From: an uncultured Prevotella sp.
GTDB lineage: Bacteria > Bacteroidota > Bacteroidia > Bacteroidales > Bacteroidaceae
Length of the DNA: 50,451 nucleotides
NCBI GenBank assembly: GCA_902497035.1
Contig: CABVDL010000006.1
Location: forward strand, 1 to 50,451
Direction of reading: 5' to 3'
Part shown: piece by piece, positions 8,679-16,918 of the stretch
Numbering within the stretch: the first letter of the stretch is position 1
How the letters are laid out: each line of letters begins with the position of its first letter
Position numbers and translations under genes: made by a program
The notes under the pieces: model-generated
Database searches by the model: none
Seen by the model: the letters and a program-made list of their open reading frames with translations, nothing else
What the model was told of the DNA's origin: nothing

Positions 8679-11111
8679 TTAATCCTTTTTGCCACTCTTG
8701 ATATAGCTGCCGTAGCCGTATCCGTAGCCATATCCGTAACCATATCCGTAGCCATATCCGTAGCGCTTGCTCATCGTGGTACCGTTGAGTATCATTGCCA
8801 TGTGCGGATACTTGTTTTGCTCATAGATGTGGTCAAGCTCAGGCAGCATTGAACGCTCGAGCAGTCCGGCGCGTACCACGAAGAGAGTGGTGTCGGCATA
8901 GGAGGCGATGATCTCGGTGTCGGCCACAATCTCGATTGGCGGACAGTCTAAGAATATGATGTCGAACTGACTGCGCAGCTCGTCGATGAGCGTCTTCATC
9001 CTGCCGTTGGACAGCAGCTCTGTGGGGTTAGGCGGCATTACGCCTACCGGCATGACATAGAGGTTGTCGACCTTTTGAGACTTGTATATCAGCTCCTGCG
9101 GATTGTCGGCCATATTGTTGAGATAGAGCGAGATGCCTTTGTGAGGAGATCCCACTAATGCCGACATTGTGGCCTTGCGCAGGTCGCTGTCGATGATGAG
9201 CACTTTCTTTCCCTTGATGGCCATGGCAGCTGCGGTGTTCATGCAGAGGAACGTCTTTCCGCTGTTCGGATTGAACGAGGTGAACAGTATGACATTCTTC
9301 TTCTTGTCGTTGCCAATGAAATAGTCCACCTTCGTGCGTAGAACGCGGAAGCTCTCGTTCATCACGTCTTGCTTGTCTTTTTCCACAAGCAGCTGGAGCT
9401 TGTCCTTGTCCATTTCCTTTCTGGTCAGGCACTTGTACCACTTTGTCTTGTTGCCGTAAGGCACCTCTCCGACCAAAGGTATCTTCACGCCCTCGAGGTC
9501 CTTGCGGTTGCGCAGGCGGGTGTTCATGTTCTGTAGGAGTACGAGGATGCCAATGGGAATGGCCAGGCCCAATACCAGTGCGATGAGCATAATCTGCTTG
9601 GATTTGGGCGATACAGGCCTGTTGGAGCCGAAAGGTGCTGAGATGACGCGCACATTGTATGCAGTGAAAGCCTGTGACAGCTCATTCTCCTCGCGTTTTT
9701 GCAGGAGGAAGATGTAAAGTTGCTCCTTTACTTTCTGCTGTCGGCCTACGCTTTGGAGGTATTCAGCCTGACCCGGTGCCTGTGCGATGCGCTGCTTGGT
9801 CTTGTTCTCCTCAAGCTGTGCCTGGCCCACTTGTGCGTTAATGCCTGCCACGAGGTTGTCGATGCCGGCGAGGAGTGACTTGCGCATAGCGGCAAGCTGC
9901 TCGTCATAGTCCTCGACGATGGGATTCTTCGTCGATGAGTTGGCCACCAGTTGGTTGCGTTGCATGAGCATCGTGTTGTAGGTGGAGATCTGCTTCTCAA
10001 TCGCCTGGTTGTCTATGCCCGAGTTGGCGGGCAGCAGCTGGTAGTGGTTCTTCGTGCTTCGGAAGAGCATGCCGCGCACATAGGTGGCCATGGCGCGCTG
10101 GGTGCTGAGGTCTATCATCTGCTTGTTGGCGTCTTTCGACTGCTGCATATAGAGGTCGGCGGTTGCCTGCTCGTCAGGGATGAGGTGCGAGCTGCGGTAG
10201 GAGGAGATGTTGGCGTCGAGGCCGCCCAGCTCTTTCTCGATGATGGCAATGCGGTTGTTGATGAATTTCGACGTCGCGCTGATGACCTGGTTCTTGTCTT
10301 TTACCCATTGCTCCTTATAGACGCTGATTACCGTGTTGATGACATCGGTGGCGCGCTCGGGTATGGCGTCGGTATAGCTGATGTTCAAATCCGACGACTG
10401 CTTGTCGGCCAGTGCCACAGACAGGCACGACTGCATGGCGGTGGTCATATTATATAAGGTGGAGCGGAATACCGTGATGGGCAGGTTGTCTTCTGCTACG
10501 AAAGAGCCGAAATAGTTAGTTGGCTTCACGATAACCTTGCCGGCAGGGGTATTGATGACCTGGTTGACGTTGCCCTCGACGGTCTGGTCCTCACCCACGA
10601 TTTCTCCATCGCGTGAGAACTCCGACATCTTGATTTTGCCGTTAGCGCTCAGCTCCAGCTTCAGCGAGGCCATCTCGTCGTCGTTGAGGCCCATAAAGCG
10701 CACGGTGACGGGCAGTGTCTTGCCGTATAGCTCATAGTCGTGAAACGTACCTGGGACAATGTAGTTCATGTCCAGTCCGAGACGGCGGCCTGCCTCAAGC
10801 AGCACCGACGGAGCCTGGATGTTGTAGAGCTCATTGTTTACGTTGGTGCCCCCCATGTTGTAGCCCATGTTTGAGAATACGCTCGAAAGGTCGCTGATGC
10901 CTTGCTGGTTGGTCTCGTCTTTTATAAGAACGATGGCCGAGCGCACATATAGCTTGGACTGTTTCTTGACATAGTACGCGCCTAAGAGGAGGCAGGCAAT
11001 CACGGAAATGGCTATCCATTTCCAGTTGCTGATTATTAGCAGCCAAATCGACTTGAGGTTGAGTCCGTCTTCCTGGACTTCTTGCTGTTGGGTATTTTCA
11101 ATCTCGGACAT
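8679..11111 (-). CDS. wzc: polysaccharide co-polymerase / tyrosine autokinase (Wzc-like)
   Basis: An 810-residue inner-membrane protein that controls chain length and export of polysaccharide. Order of parts: N-terminal transmembrane helix at about 30-48 with a Wzz domain, a long periplasmic coiled-coil region with the GNVR-type segment, a second transmembrane helix at about 510-530 after a Pro-rich motif (RPVSPKSKQ), and a cytoplasmic BY-kinase domain with Walker A (NPNSGKT), Walker A' (VLIIDSDLRK) and Walker B (IIFLDCPP) motifs. The C-terminus is a run of nine Tyr-Gly pairs plus one more Tyr, forming an unusually regular tyrosine cluster as autophosphorylation target. wza lies 27 bp upstream and rfbD 24 bp downstream. 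Confidence 0.93.
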   Translation of the reverse strand: MSEIENTQQQEVQEDGLNLKSIWLLIISNWKWIAISVIACLLLGAYYVKKQSKLYVRSAIVLIKDETNQQGISDLSSVFSNMGYNMGGTNVNNELYNIQAPSVLLEAGRRLGLDMNYIVPGTFHDYELYGKTLPVTVRFMGLNDDEMASLKLELSANGKIKMSEFSRDGEIVGEDQTVEGNVNQVINTPAGKVIVKPTNYFGSFVAEDNLPITVFRSTLYNMTTAMQSCLSVALADKQSSDLNISYTDAIPERATDVINTVISVYKEQWVKDKNQVISATSKFINNRIAIIEKELGGLDANISSYRSSHLIPDEQATADLYMQQSKDANKQMIDLSTQRAMATYVRGMLFRSTKNHYQLLPANSGIDNQAIEKQISTYNTMLMQRNQLVANSSTKNPIVEDYDEQLAAMRKSLLAGIDNLVAGINAQVGQAQLEENKTKQRIAQAPGQAEYLQSVGRQQKVKEQLYIFLLQKREENELSQAFTAYNVRVISAPFGSNRPVSPKSKQIMLIALVLGLAIPIGILVLLQNMNTRLRNRKDLEGVKIPLVGEVPYGNKTKWYKCLTRKEMDKDKLQLLVEKDKQDVMNESFRVLRTKVDYFIGNDKKKNVILFTSFNPNSGKTFLCMNTAAAMAIKGKKVLIIDSDLRKATMSALVGSPHKGISLYLNNMADNPQELIYKSQKVDNLYVMPVGVMPPNPTELLSNGRMKTLIDELRSQFDIIFLDCPPIEIVADTEIIASYADTTLFVVRAGLLERSMLPELDHIYEQNKYPHMAMILNGTTMSKRYGYGYGYGYGYGYGYGYGSYIKSGKKD
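8709..8762 (-). repeat. 54-bp hexanucleotide-type repeat coding for (Tyr-Gly)9 in wzc
   Basis: Nine consecutive Tyr-Gly codon pairs, mostly alternating TACGGA and TATGGC/T, give a near-perfect 12-bp tandem repeat at the 3' end of wzc. Any gain or loss of six bases keeps the frame and changes the number of tyrosines. Confidence 0.85.
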
Positions 11112-11138
11112 AGGAGAAAATTGATTTTTACGTTGTAA

Positions 11139-11948
11139 TTATCTGAGCAGGACGGCGATGGAGGTGAACAGCGAGGCCAGCGAGATCCAGAAGGAGGTTG
11201 ACCTCACGTTGTTTCCGTTGACTGTTGACTGTCTGGCCCTGGTGTCGTTAGGCGATACATAAACCACGTCGTTTTGCTTGATGAAATAGGCTGGTGAACT
11301 TGACACGTCTTTCCAGGAACAGAGGTTCACTTTGTATACTTTGCTTTGTCCGTCCTCGTTTCTCAGCACTGTCACGCTGTCGCGTTTGCCATAGATTGTG
11401 AGGTCGCCGGCCTTTCCGATAGCGTCGAGCAGGGTTATCTGGTCGCGGTCGATAGAGTACTGGCCCGGCCTGGCCACCTCGCCGAGCACTGAGAACGAGA
11501 GATTGGCAAAGTCGCAGGTCACCACGGCATCCTTGACGAGGTCCTTGCCGACGAGCATGCCCTTGATGAGCGATGCCACCTCGCCGCGCTGCAGGCCGGC
11601 GATGTGTATCTTGCCGATGACGGGGAAGTCGATGTTACCGTCAGCGTCGATGGTATAGAAAGACACGTTCTGGCTGCCGTTGTAGTAGCTGCTGCTTGTG
11701 CCTTGCCCCACGCGGTAGGAGACTGTAGAAAGGTTAAAAAGCTCGGCCAGCTCCGGATCCTTGCTCTTCACGATAATGGTTGTCTTGTCGCCTGGTTGGA
11801 ACGTAATGTATTTAGGTTGAACCGTCGGCACATCCTGCCCTTGCTGAATGTCTTGGAAATATCCAATCGTCTTTGGCGTTTGGCAACCTACCATCGCTAA
11901 CATTGTGAGAACCGCACAAAGCAACGGAAATCTTAGACTCTTAAACAT
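11139..11948 (-). CDS. wza: polysaccharide export lipoprotein (Wza-like)
   Basis: A 269-residue outer-membrane polysaccharide export protein. The signal peptide ends in a lipobox (MVGC), so the mature protein starts as a lipoprotein at about residue 22. A Poly_export (PES) domain follows with FQPGDKTTIIV, and then a SLBB-like segment (FSVLGEVARPGQYSI). The C-terminus carries a hydrophobic helix (SFWISLASLFTSIAVLL) that could be membrane-inserted. It is much shorter than E. coli Wza, as is common in Bacteroidetes. It is the first gene of the leftward operon; a good promoter lies about 115-150 bp upstream, leaving a leader of roughly 110 bases in which I see no conserved element. Confidence 0.9.
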   Translation of the reverse strand: MFKSLRFPLLCAVLTMLAMVGCQTPKTIGYFQDIQQGQDVPTVQPKYITFQPGDKTTIIVKSKDPELAELFNLSTVSYRVGQGTSSSYYNGSQNVSFYTIDADGNIDFPVIGKIHIAGLQRGEVASLIKGMLVGKDLVKDAVVTCDFANLSFSVLGEVARPGQYSIDRDQITLLDAIGKAGDLTIYGKRDSVTVLRNEDGQSKVYKVNLCSWKDVSSSPAYFIKQNDVVYVSPNDTRARQSTVNGNNVRSTSFWISLASLFTSIAVLLR

Positions 11949-12065
11949 ATACTACCTTTATTTTTTTCTGTTGTAACCGTGTTAGGCTGCCTATCTCGCA
12001 TAGTCAGTCATGAATATATCATTAGCGTTTGGGCAATGGGTATTTAATGCCTGCCACAAGTCCCA

Positions 12066-12096
12066 CAAAATTACTATTATTTATTAAGTCAGCAAA
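12066..12096 (-). promoter_or_regulatory. promoter of the wza-wzc-rfb operon
   Basis: On the minus strand: TTTG (12096-12093), a 19-bp spacer, then TAATTTTG (12073-12066), a complete match to the Bacteroidetes consensus. The predicted start is near 12060, giving a leader of about 110 bases before wza. The rest of the 11949-12297 gap holds only the -7 box at 12220. Confidence 0.65.
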
Positions 12097-12219
12097 ATAT
12101 CTCTCACCTTTTATAATATCTTTTAACGTATTGACCCTGTTCCTTGTTGCGACAGGAGGCTTCAGCAGAGAAAGTGTGTTAAAAATACGTAAACGCGGGC
12201 AACTTGTCTGAAAATGGCA

Positions 12220-12227
12220 TATCTTTG
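12220..12227 (+). promoter_or_regulatory. candidate -7 box of the M48 peptidase gene
   Basis: TATCTTTG fits TAnnTTTG; transcription would start near 12234, 64 bases before the ATG. No properly spaced TTTG is visible, so the promoter is only half supported. Confidence 0.45.
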
Positions 12228-12297
12228 CATGAAAAAGTGCGACTGATAAGGGGCCGTTGGCTTTGTATCGAATAAATAATTTTCTATCAATAATAAG

Positions 12298-13209
12298 ATG
12301 AAGAGTATTAAGAGTATTAAATTTTTAGTTTGTTCTTTGGCTGCCGCCTTGTTGATGGCAGCCTGCGGCACCACCTCCACGGTGCCTGTCACGGGCCGCA
12401 AGCATTCGCTTTTAGTGTCAGACGCTGAGGTGCTGAGCCTCAGCAATCAGGAATACAGCAAGTTCATGAAGACGGCAAAGGTCTCCACTGATGCCACCAA
12501 CACGGCCATGGTAAAGCGCGTCGGCCAGCGGCTGGCCAATGCCGTGGAGTCCTATCTGAAGAGCAACGGCATGGCTTCTGAGGTCAAGAATTTCAGTTGG
12601 GAGTTCAACCTTGTGCAGAACAAGGAGGCCAACGCTTTCTGCATGCCCGGCGGCAAGATTGTGGTCTATGAGGGTCTGCTGCCCTACACGCAGAACGAGG
12701 CCTCGTTGGCCATCGTACTCGGCCACGAGATTGCGCATGCCGTGGCCAAGCATTCGGCAGAGCAGATGTCGAAGCAGATACGTCAGCAGTATGGCACTCA
12801 AATCCTCGGAACTGTGCTCAACTCTGCAGTGGGCAGTGGTGTTGGCGACGTTGCCTCGGCTATCGCCCAGCAGGGCTTCTCGTTCGCCAACCTGAAATAC
12901 AGCCGCGACAATGAGAGCGAGGCCGACCATATCGGACTGATTTTCGCTGCCATGGCCGGTTATGACCCTGAGCAGGCCATTCCTTTCTGGAAACGCATGG
13001 CCTCCGGGTCAAGCAGTAACCAGAGCGATATCTTCAGCGACCATCCCAGCGATGCCAAGCGCATTGCCGCCCTTGAGAAGGAGATGCCTGAGGCGCTGAA
13101 GTATTACAAGGCCGCAACTGCATCGGTGGCTACCTCAAAGACGACTACGAAGAAGCGTACTTCGACCAAGAAGACAACAACCAGGAAACGCACGACTAAG
13201 CGTAGGTAA
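12298..13209 (+). CDS. M48-family zinc metallopeptidase lipoprotein (LoiP/BepA-like)
   Basis: A 303-residue lipoprotein peptidase. The signal peptide ends in the lipobox MAAC (Cys23). The zinc site is HEIAH near residue 142, with the third ligand in ESEADHIG near residue 203; both are intact, so it should be active in the periplasm, probably in quality control of envelope proteins. The C-terminal 30 residues are an unusual tail built almost only of Lys, Arg, Thr and Ser. It stands alone: divergent from wza and convergent with an HTH protein gene, with a palindromic repeat element starting 13 bp after its stop. Confidence 0.9.
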   Translation: MKSIKSIKFLVCSLAAALLMAACGTTSTVPVTGRKHSLLVSDAEVLSLSNQEYSKFMKTAKVSTDATNTAMVKRVGQRLANAVESYLKSNGMASEVKNFSWEFNLVQNKEANAFCMPGGKIVVYEGLLPYTQNEASLAIVLGHEIAHAVAKHSAEQMSKQIRQQYGTQILGTVLNSAVGSGVGDVASAIAQQGFSFANLKYSRDNESEADHIGLIFAAMAGYDPEQAIPFWKRMASGSSSNQSDIFSDHPSDAKRIAALEKEMPEALKYYKAATASVATSKTTTKKRTSTKKTTTRKRTTKRR

Positions 13210-13222
13210 TCCCCAGGTATTG

Positions 13223-13356
13223 GTGTAGTGGCCGGCCTTGTGCCGGCCACCAGCCGTCGGTATTGCATTCGGAACCCAATGGTGGGAACCCAATGGTGGA
13301 AAGCCAATGGTGGGAAGCTGACTGTGGTACCTGCGGCACCAGGCCGGCCACTACAC
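13223..13356. repeat. 134-bp composite element: two inverted copies of a 34-bp palindromic repeat around a 14-bp tandem repeat
   Basis: The left copy (13223-13256) contains a 9-bp perfect stem (GTGGCCGGC, 13228-13236 with 13242-13250; loop CTTGT). The right end (13341-13356) is the exact inverse complement of the first 16 bases, but the rest of that copy is degraded. Between them lie three 14-bp tandem repeats. The left copy is identical over 34 bases to 43584-43617 and differs at two positions from 19567-19600. The two copies face the 3' ends of the two convergent genes. It resembles a REP/BIME or MITE-type element; no transposase is linked. Confidence 0.75.
13272..13313 (+). repeat. 14-bp tandem repeat, three copies
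   Basis: Unit GAACCCAATGGTGG at 13272-13285 and 13286-13299 (identical), with a third copy at 13300-13313 differing at two positions. It lies inside the composite palindromic element. Confidence 0.8.
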
Positions 13357-13398
13357 TGATACTTGTGGCGCGCCTCACAATAGGCCGGAGGCCTTCCG

Positions 13399-14085
13399 CT
13401 ATGCCTTGTCCAGTAAGGCAATCCATTCATATTTCTTTGTCCACCGCCACACGGTGGTACGCGGAAGATTGGTGATGTTCTGTATCTGCGGATTGCTCAG
13501 GCCGATGCGTATCAGGTAGCACACGCGCAGCTCCTGCCGGTCAACGCGTCCGAGCTTGCGTATCAGCAGGTCGGTGAAATCGGGATAGAGCTTGTCGATG
13601 GCCAGCAGAAGCTGTTTCCATTCTTCGTCGCTCAGCTCGTGACGGCCCTCCGACGACCGCCTTACGGTATCGATGATGTCCTGCGCGCTTCCCTCGAGCT
13701 TCGTCTGGTGCAGCAGCCGCATGAAGCTCTTGTTCTGACTGATGATATCCTCCAGCATTTGTTCCTTTTCCCGGAGCAGGCTCTTGTAGTTTTCTATCTC
13801 GATGGAGACCCTGTCGAGCTCGCTTTGCGTGTTGGCGAGCCGCTGTTCCTGCCGGTGCAGCTCGTCCTCCATTATCTGGTTGTCGTTTCGCTGCCTCATC
13901 AGCTCGCGCTCATACGACCGCGCTATCTTGCGCTGATAGACAATCTCCCGGTCGAACTTCTTCCTTAATATAATAAATACCACGATGAGGAACACCATGA
14001 TGAGCACGCTGACGGCCATCACCCAAAAGGCATCCTGGCGGTAGAGCGGCATGGGCCGGACGGTGAGCAAAAGATAACGGATCAT
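13399..14085 (-). CDS. membrane-anchored coiled-coil protein with C-terminal HTH
   Basis: A 228-residue protein with one transmembrane helix near residues 21-40 (WVMAVSVLIMVFLIVVFIIL), a long charged coiled coil at about 45-125, and a C-terminal domain with a helix-turn-helix (NPQIQNITNLPRTTVWRW). It resembles the C-terminal half of Bacteroidetes TPR-type membrane regulators, but the TPR sensor part is absent. The HTH would be cytoplasmic, so it could bind DNA from the membrane. The start at 14085 fits a -7 box at 14110-14117; an internal ATG at 14052 (Met12) is an alternative. Target unknown. It converges on the M48 peptidase gene. Confidence 0.65.
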   Translation of the reverse strand: MIRYLLLTVRPMPLYRQDAFWVMAVSVLIMVFLIVVFIILRKKFDREIVYQRKIARSYERELMRQRNDNQIMEDELHRQEQRLANTQSELDRVSIEIENYKSLLREKEQMLEDIISQNKSFMRLLHQTKLEGSAQDIIDTVRRSSEGRHELSDEEWKQLLLAIDKLYPDFTDLLIRKLGRVDRQELRVCYLIRIGLSNPQIQNITNLPRTTVWRWTKKYEWIALLDKA

Positions 14086-14109
14086 TCTTGTGATGCTTTA
14101 ATTTATGGG

Positions 14110-14117
14110 CAAAGATA
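14110..14117 (-). promoter_or_regulatory. candidate -7 box of the HTH protein gene
   Basis: TATCTTTG on the minus strand fits TAnnTTTG and lies 24 bp before the start at 14085. Confidence 0.45.
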
Positions 14118-14223
14118 CGTTTTTCCAGTGAATTGACGGTCCTCAAGGCCTTATTTTGTTCCACTTTGTTCCATTTGGAACGCAATGGAATGAAATTATG
14201 TGATAATTATCTTTGAATTATCC

Positions 14224-14231
14224 TAACTTTG
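14224..14231 (+). promoter_or_regulatory. candidate -7 box of the NfeD/SPFH genes
   Basis: TAACTTTG fits TAnnTTTG and lies 21 bp before the ATG at 14253. The -33 element is not clear. Confidence 0.45.
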
Positions 14232-14252
14232 CCGTGAACAAAATCCAACGCT

Positions 14253-14702
14253 ATGATTGACTATCTTACTTCCAACTTGTGGCTCATCTGGACGCTCATC
14301 TGCGTCCTGGCCCTGATTTTAGAGGTGTCGTCGGGTACTTTCTACCTCATGTGTTTCGCACTTGGCGCCGCATGCTCCATTCTGGTCTCGCTGTTTGCCG
14401 TTCCGTTCTGGCTTCAGGTGCTGGCTTTTGCCGTAGCCTCCGTGCTGAGCGTGTATTGCGTAAGGCCCTTTGCGCTTCGATATCTTCATCCCAGCCATGC
14501 CGACCGTCCGAGCAATGCCGACGCGCTCATCGGCCGTGAGGGCATCGTCATCGAGGCCATCCGTCCCGACCGCGACGGCTACGTCAAGGTCGATGGCGAC
14601 GAGTGGCGTGCCGTAGCCCGCGACGGCGGCAGCATCGCCAAGGGCGAGCGCGTGCGCATCGTTGGCCGCGAGAGCATCATCGTGACCGTGGAACAATTCT
14701 GA
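14253..14702 (+). CDS. NfeD-like membrane protein
   Basis: A 149-residue protein of the short NfeD type: two to three transmembrane helices in the first 80 residues (about 8-27, 30-50, 52-72) and a C-terminal soluble beta domain of OB-fold type (DALIGREGIVIEAI... KGERVRIVGRESIIVTVE). NfeD proteins are usually encoded next to SPFH/stomatin-type proteins and act with them in membrane microdomains; the SPFH gene follows here by 43 bp, which supports the call. No protease domain is present, unlike long NfeD proteins. Confidence 0.85.
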   Translation: MIDYLTSNLWLIWTLICVLALILEVSSGTFYLMCFALGAACSILVSLFAVPFWLQVLAFAVASVLSVYCVRPFALRYLHPSHADRPSNADALIGREGIVIEAIRPDRDGYVKVDGDEWRAVARDGGSIAKGERVRIVGRESIIVTVEQF

Positions 14703-14745
14703 GCTATTTCCTTAAACAAAATCATAAACATTAATTCTTTTAGCT

Positions 14746-15690
14746 ATGGTAGGACTTTATGTTTTAGTTGGCCTCGTCGTGCTGGCCATTATTTTCGCCA
14801 GGATGGCTATCGTGATTATTCCCCAAAGCGAGACCCGTATCATTGAGCGGCTCGGCAAGTATTACGCCACCCTCAAACCCGGTATCAACATCATCATTCC
14901 TTTCATTGACCGAGCCAAGGTCATCATCACCATGCAGCGTGGCCGCTACATCTACAGCAACCGCATCGACTTGCGAGAGCAGGTGTATGACTTCGACAAG
15001 CAGAACGTGATTACCAAGGACAACATCCAGATGCAGATCAACGCACTGCTCTACTTCCAGATTGTAGATCCTTTCAAGGCGGTCTATGAGATCAGCAACC
15101 TGCCCAACGCCATCGAGAAGCTCACGCAGACCACACTGCGAAACATCATCGGTGAGATGGAGCTCGACCAGACACTCACCTCGCGCGACATTATCAACAC
15201 AAAGCTGCGCGGCGTGCTTGACGATGCCACTAACAAGTGGGGCATCAAGGTCAACCGCGTTGAGCTGCAGGACATCACTCCGCCGCAGAGTGTGCTGATG
15301 GCCATGGAGAAACAGATGCAGGCTGAGCGTGACAAACGCGCCACCATCCTCACCTCTGAGGGCCAGAAGCAGGCTCAGATTCTCAAGTCGGAGGGCGACA
15401 AGACGGCCACCATCAACCGCGCCGAGGCCGACAAGCAGCAGGCCATACTGCGCGCCGAGGGTGAGGCTACGGCCCGCATACGCAAGGCTGAGGCTGAGGC
15501 TGCGGCCATTGAGAAGATTACCCAGGCCGTAGGACAGTCAACCAATCCGGCCAACTACCTCCTGGCCAAGAACTATATCGCCATGCTGCAGCAGCTAGCC
15601 AACGGCGACAAGAACAAGACGGTCTTCCTGCCTTACGAGGCTACCAATCTCATGGGAAGTCTGGGTGGCATCAAGGAACTGTTCAAGTAA
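14746..15690 (+). CDS. SPFH/band 7 (stomatin-like) membrane protein
   Basis: A 314-residue protein with an N-terminal hydrophobic anchor (residues about 3-25), an SPFH domain (about 20-185: ETRIIERLGKYYATLKPGINIIIPFID, DKQNVITKDNIQMQINALLYFQI) and a long Ala/Glu/Lys-rich coiled coil with repeated K-A-E-A/R-A-E-G units. It resembles QmcA/stomatin proteins that oligomerise on the inner membrane. It is probably co-transcribed with the NfeD-like gene. Downstream, 15691-15811 is a 121-bp gap in which I see no clear promoter. Confidence 0.9.
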   Translation: MVGLYVLVGLVVLAIIFARMAIVIIPQSETRIIERLGKYYATLKPGINIIIPFIDRAKVIITMQRGRYIYSNRIDLREQVYDFDKQNVITKDNIQMQINALLYFQIVDPFKAVYEISNLPNAIEKLTQTTLRNIIGEMELDQTLTSRDIINTKLRGVLDDATNKWGIKVNRVELQDITPPQSVLMAMEKQMQAERDKRATILTSEGQKQAQILKSEGDKTATINRAEADKQQAILRAEGEATARIRKAEAEAAAIEKITQAVGQSTNPANYLLAKNYIAMLQQLANGDKNKTVFLPYEATNLMGSLGGIKELFK

Positions 15691-15811
15691 ATTATCGACA
15701 GTAAGCATCCAGGGAGATGCATCAATGGCGGAGATGTCCTGACGGTCTTGGCCTCTGGATTTTCCCGGCTGATGATGCACCTCCTTGGACATGTGTGTAA
15801 TAGAATAGAAA

Positions 15812-16918
15812 ATGAATATTTGCATTGTTTGTGGCGCCCGCCCCAATTTCATCAAGGTGGCGCCCGTTATCCGTGCCATTAAGGCTGAGCAGGCCCGAGG
15901 CATTGACCTCGGCTACCGGCTGCTCTATACCGGCTCTGCCGACGACCCAACCGTGGAGCCGTCGCTGTTTGATGACCTTCAGATTGCCCGCCCTGACGAT
16001 TTCCTCAACGTCACCTGCGAGAACCTCAACGAGATAACCGGCCTCGTGATGCAACGCTTCGAGCTGTGGCTTCAGCATCATCCCACCGATACGGTGGTGG
16101 TGGTCGATGACCTCGCCTCCACCATGGCCGTGGCCATCGTCGCCAAGAAGCAGGGACTGCGGCTGGCGCACATTGCGGCTGGCACGCGCTCTTTCGACAT
16201 CAGTATGCCGAAGGAGGTCAACCGGCTCGTCGTCGATGGGCTGTCGGACATTCTGTTTACGGCTGGAGTGAGCAACAACTCCATCGCCAACCGCGAGGGA
16301 GCCGAGCTCTCAAAGGTGTATATGGTGGGCAACGTGCTGATGGATAACCTGCGCTTCAACAGCGACCGCCTTGTGCGCCCTGCGCTTTTCAGCGGCGACG
16401 CGAAGTCGGGGCTGCGGCCGCTGGCCGACAAGGGCTATCTGGTGTTCACGCTCAACCGCAAGGCCCTTCTCCGCAACACCGCGCATCTGCGTGAGCTGCT
16501 GGGGGCCATCGTCAGCCGTCAGGGCGACATACCCGTGGTGGCTTTGCTGCGGCCCAAAACCGCGGCGGTGGTCAGCGAGTGCCTGCAAGGCCTGCCCGCG
16601 CGCCACTTCTTCATCGTCAATGCCTTGCCCTATCTGGAGTTCTCCTACCTCACGGCTCATGCCAGGGGCATCATCACCGACTCGGGCAACGTGGCCGAGG
16701 AGGCTACATTCAACCACGTGCCGTGCATCACGCTCAACAGCTATACCGAGCATTACGAGACGGTGAAGGTGGGCTCCAACGTCCTTGTGGGCGAGGATCC
16801 CGGACTGCTTGCCCTGCGGGTGGCCGACATGGTGGCGGGAAAGTGGAAAGCGTGCACCCTGCCCGAGCAGTGGGACGGCCGCACGGGTGAGCGCATCGTG
16901 AAGATCTTGGAGGCATGA
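15812..16918 (+). CDS. UDP-GlcNAc 2-epimerase (WecB-type) homologue lacking catalytic residues
   Basis: A 368-residue protein of the non-hydrolysing UDP-N-acetylglucosamine 2-epimerase family by length and overall pattern: GARPNFIKVAPV at 8-19, an SFDISMPKEVNR segment at 127-138, and DSGNVAEE at 290-297. Several residues that are catalytic in E. coli WecB are changed: the Glu of HVEAGLR is Ala122 (HIAAGTR), the first Glu of PEExNR is Lys134, and the His of the TxHR segment is Asn215 (TLNRKA). The Asp of the GDxxS region is kept (Asp100). It may be inactive, or bind a nucleotide sugar for another purpose. Its stop overlaps the start of an HMA-AraC regulator (ATGA), so the two are translationally coupled. 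Confidence 0.8.
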   Translation: MNICIVCGARPNFIKVAPVIRAIKAEQARGIDLGYRLLYTGSADDPTVEPSLFDDLQIARPDDFLNVTCENLNEITGLVMQRFELWLQHHPTDTVVVVDDLASTMAVAIVAKKQGLRLAHIAAGTRSFDISMPKEVNRLVVDGLSDILFTAGVSNNSIANREGAELSKVYMVGNVLMDNLRFNSDRLVRPALFSGDAKSGLRPLADKGYLVFTLNRKALLRNTAHLRELLGAIVSRQGDIPVVALLRPKTAAVVSECLQGLPARHFFIVNALPYLEFSYLTAHARGIITDSGNVAEEATFNHVPCITLNSYTEHYETVKVGSNVLVGEDPGLLALRVADMVAGKWKACTLPEQWDGRTGERIVKILEA

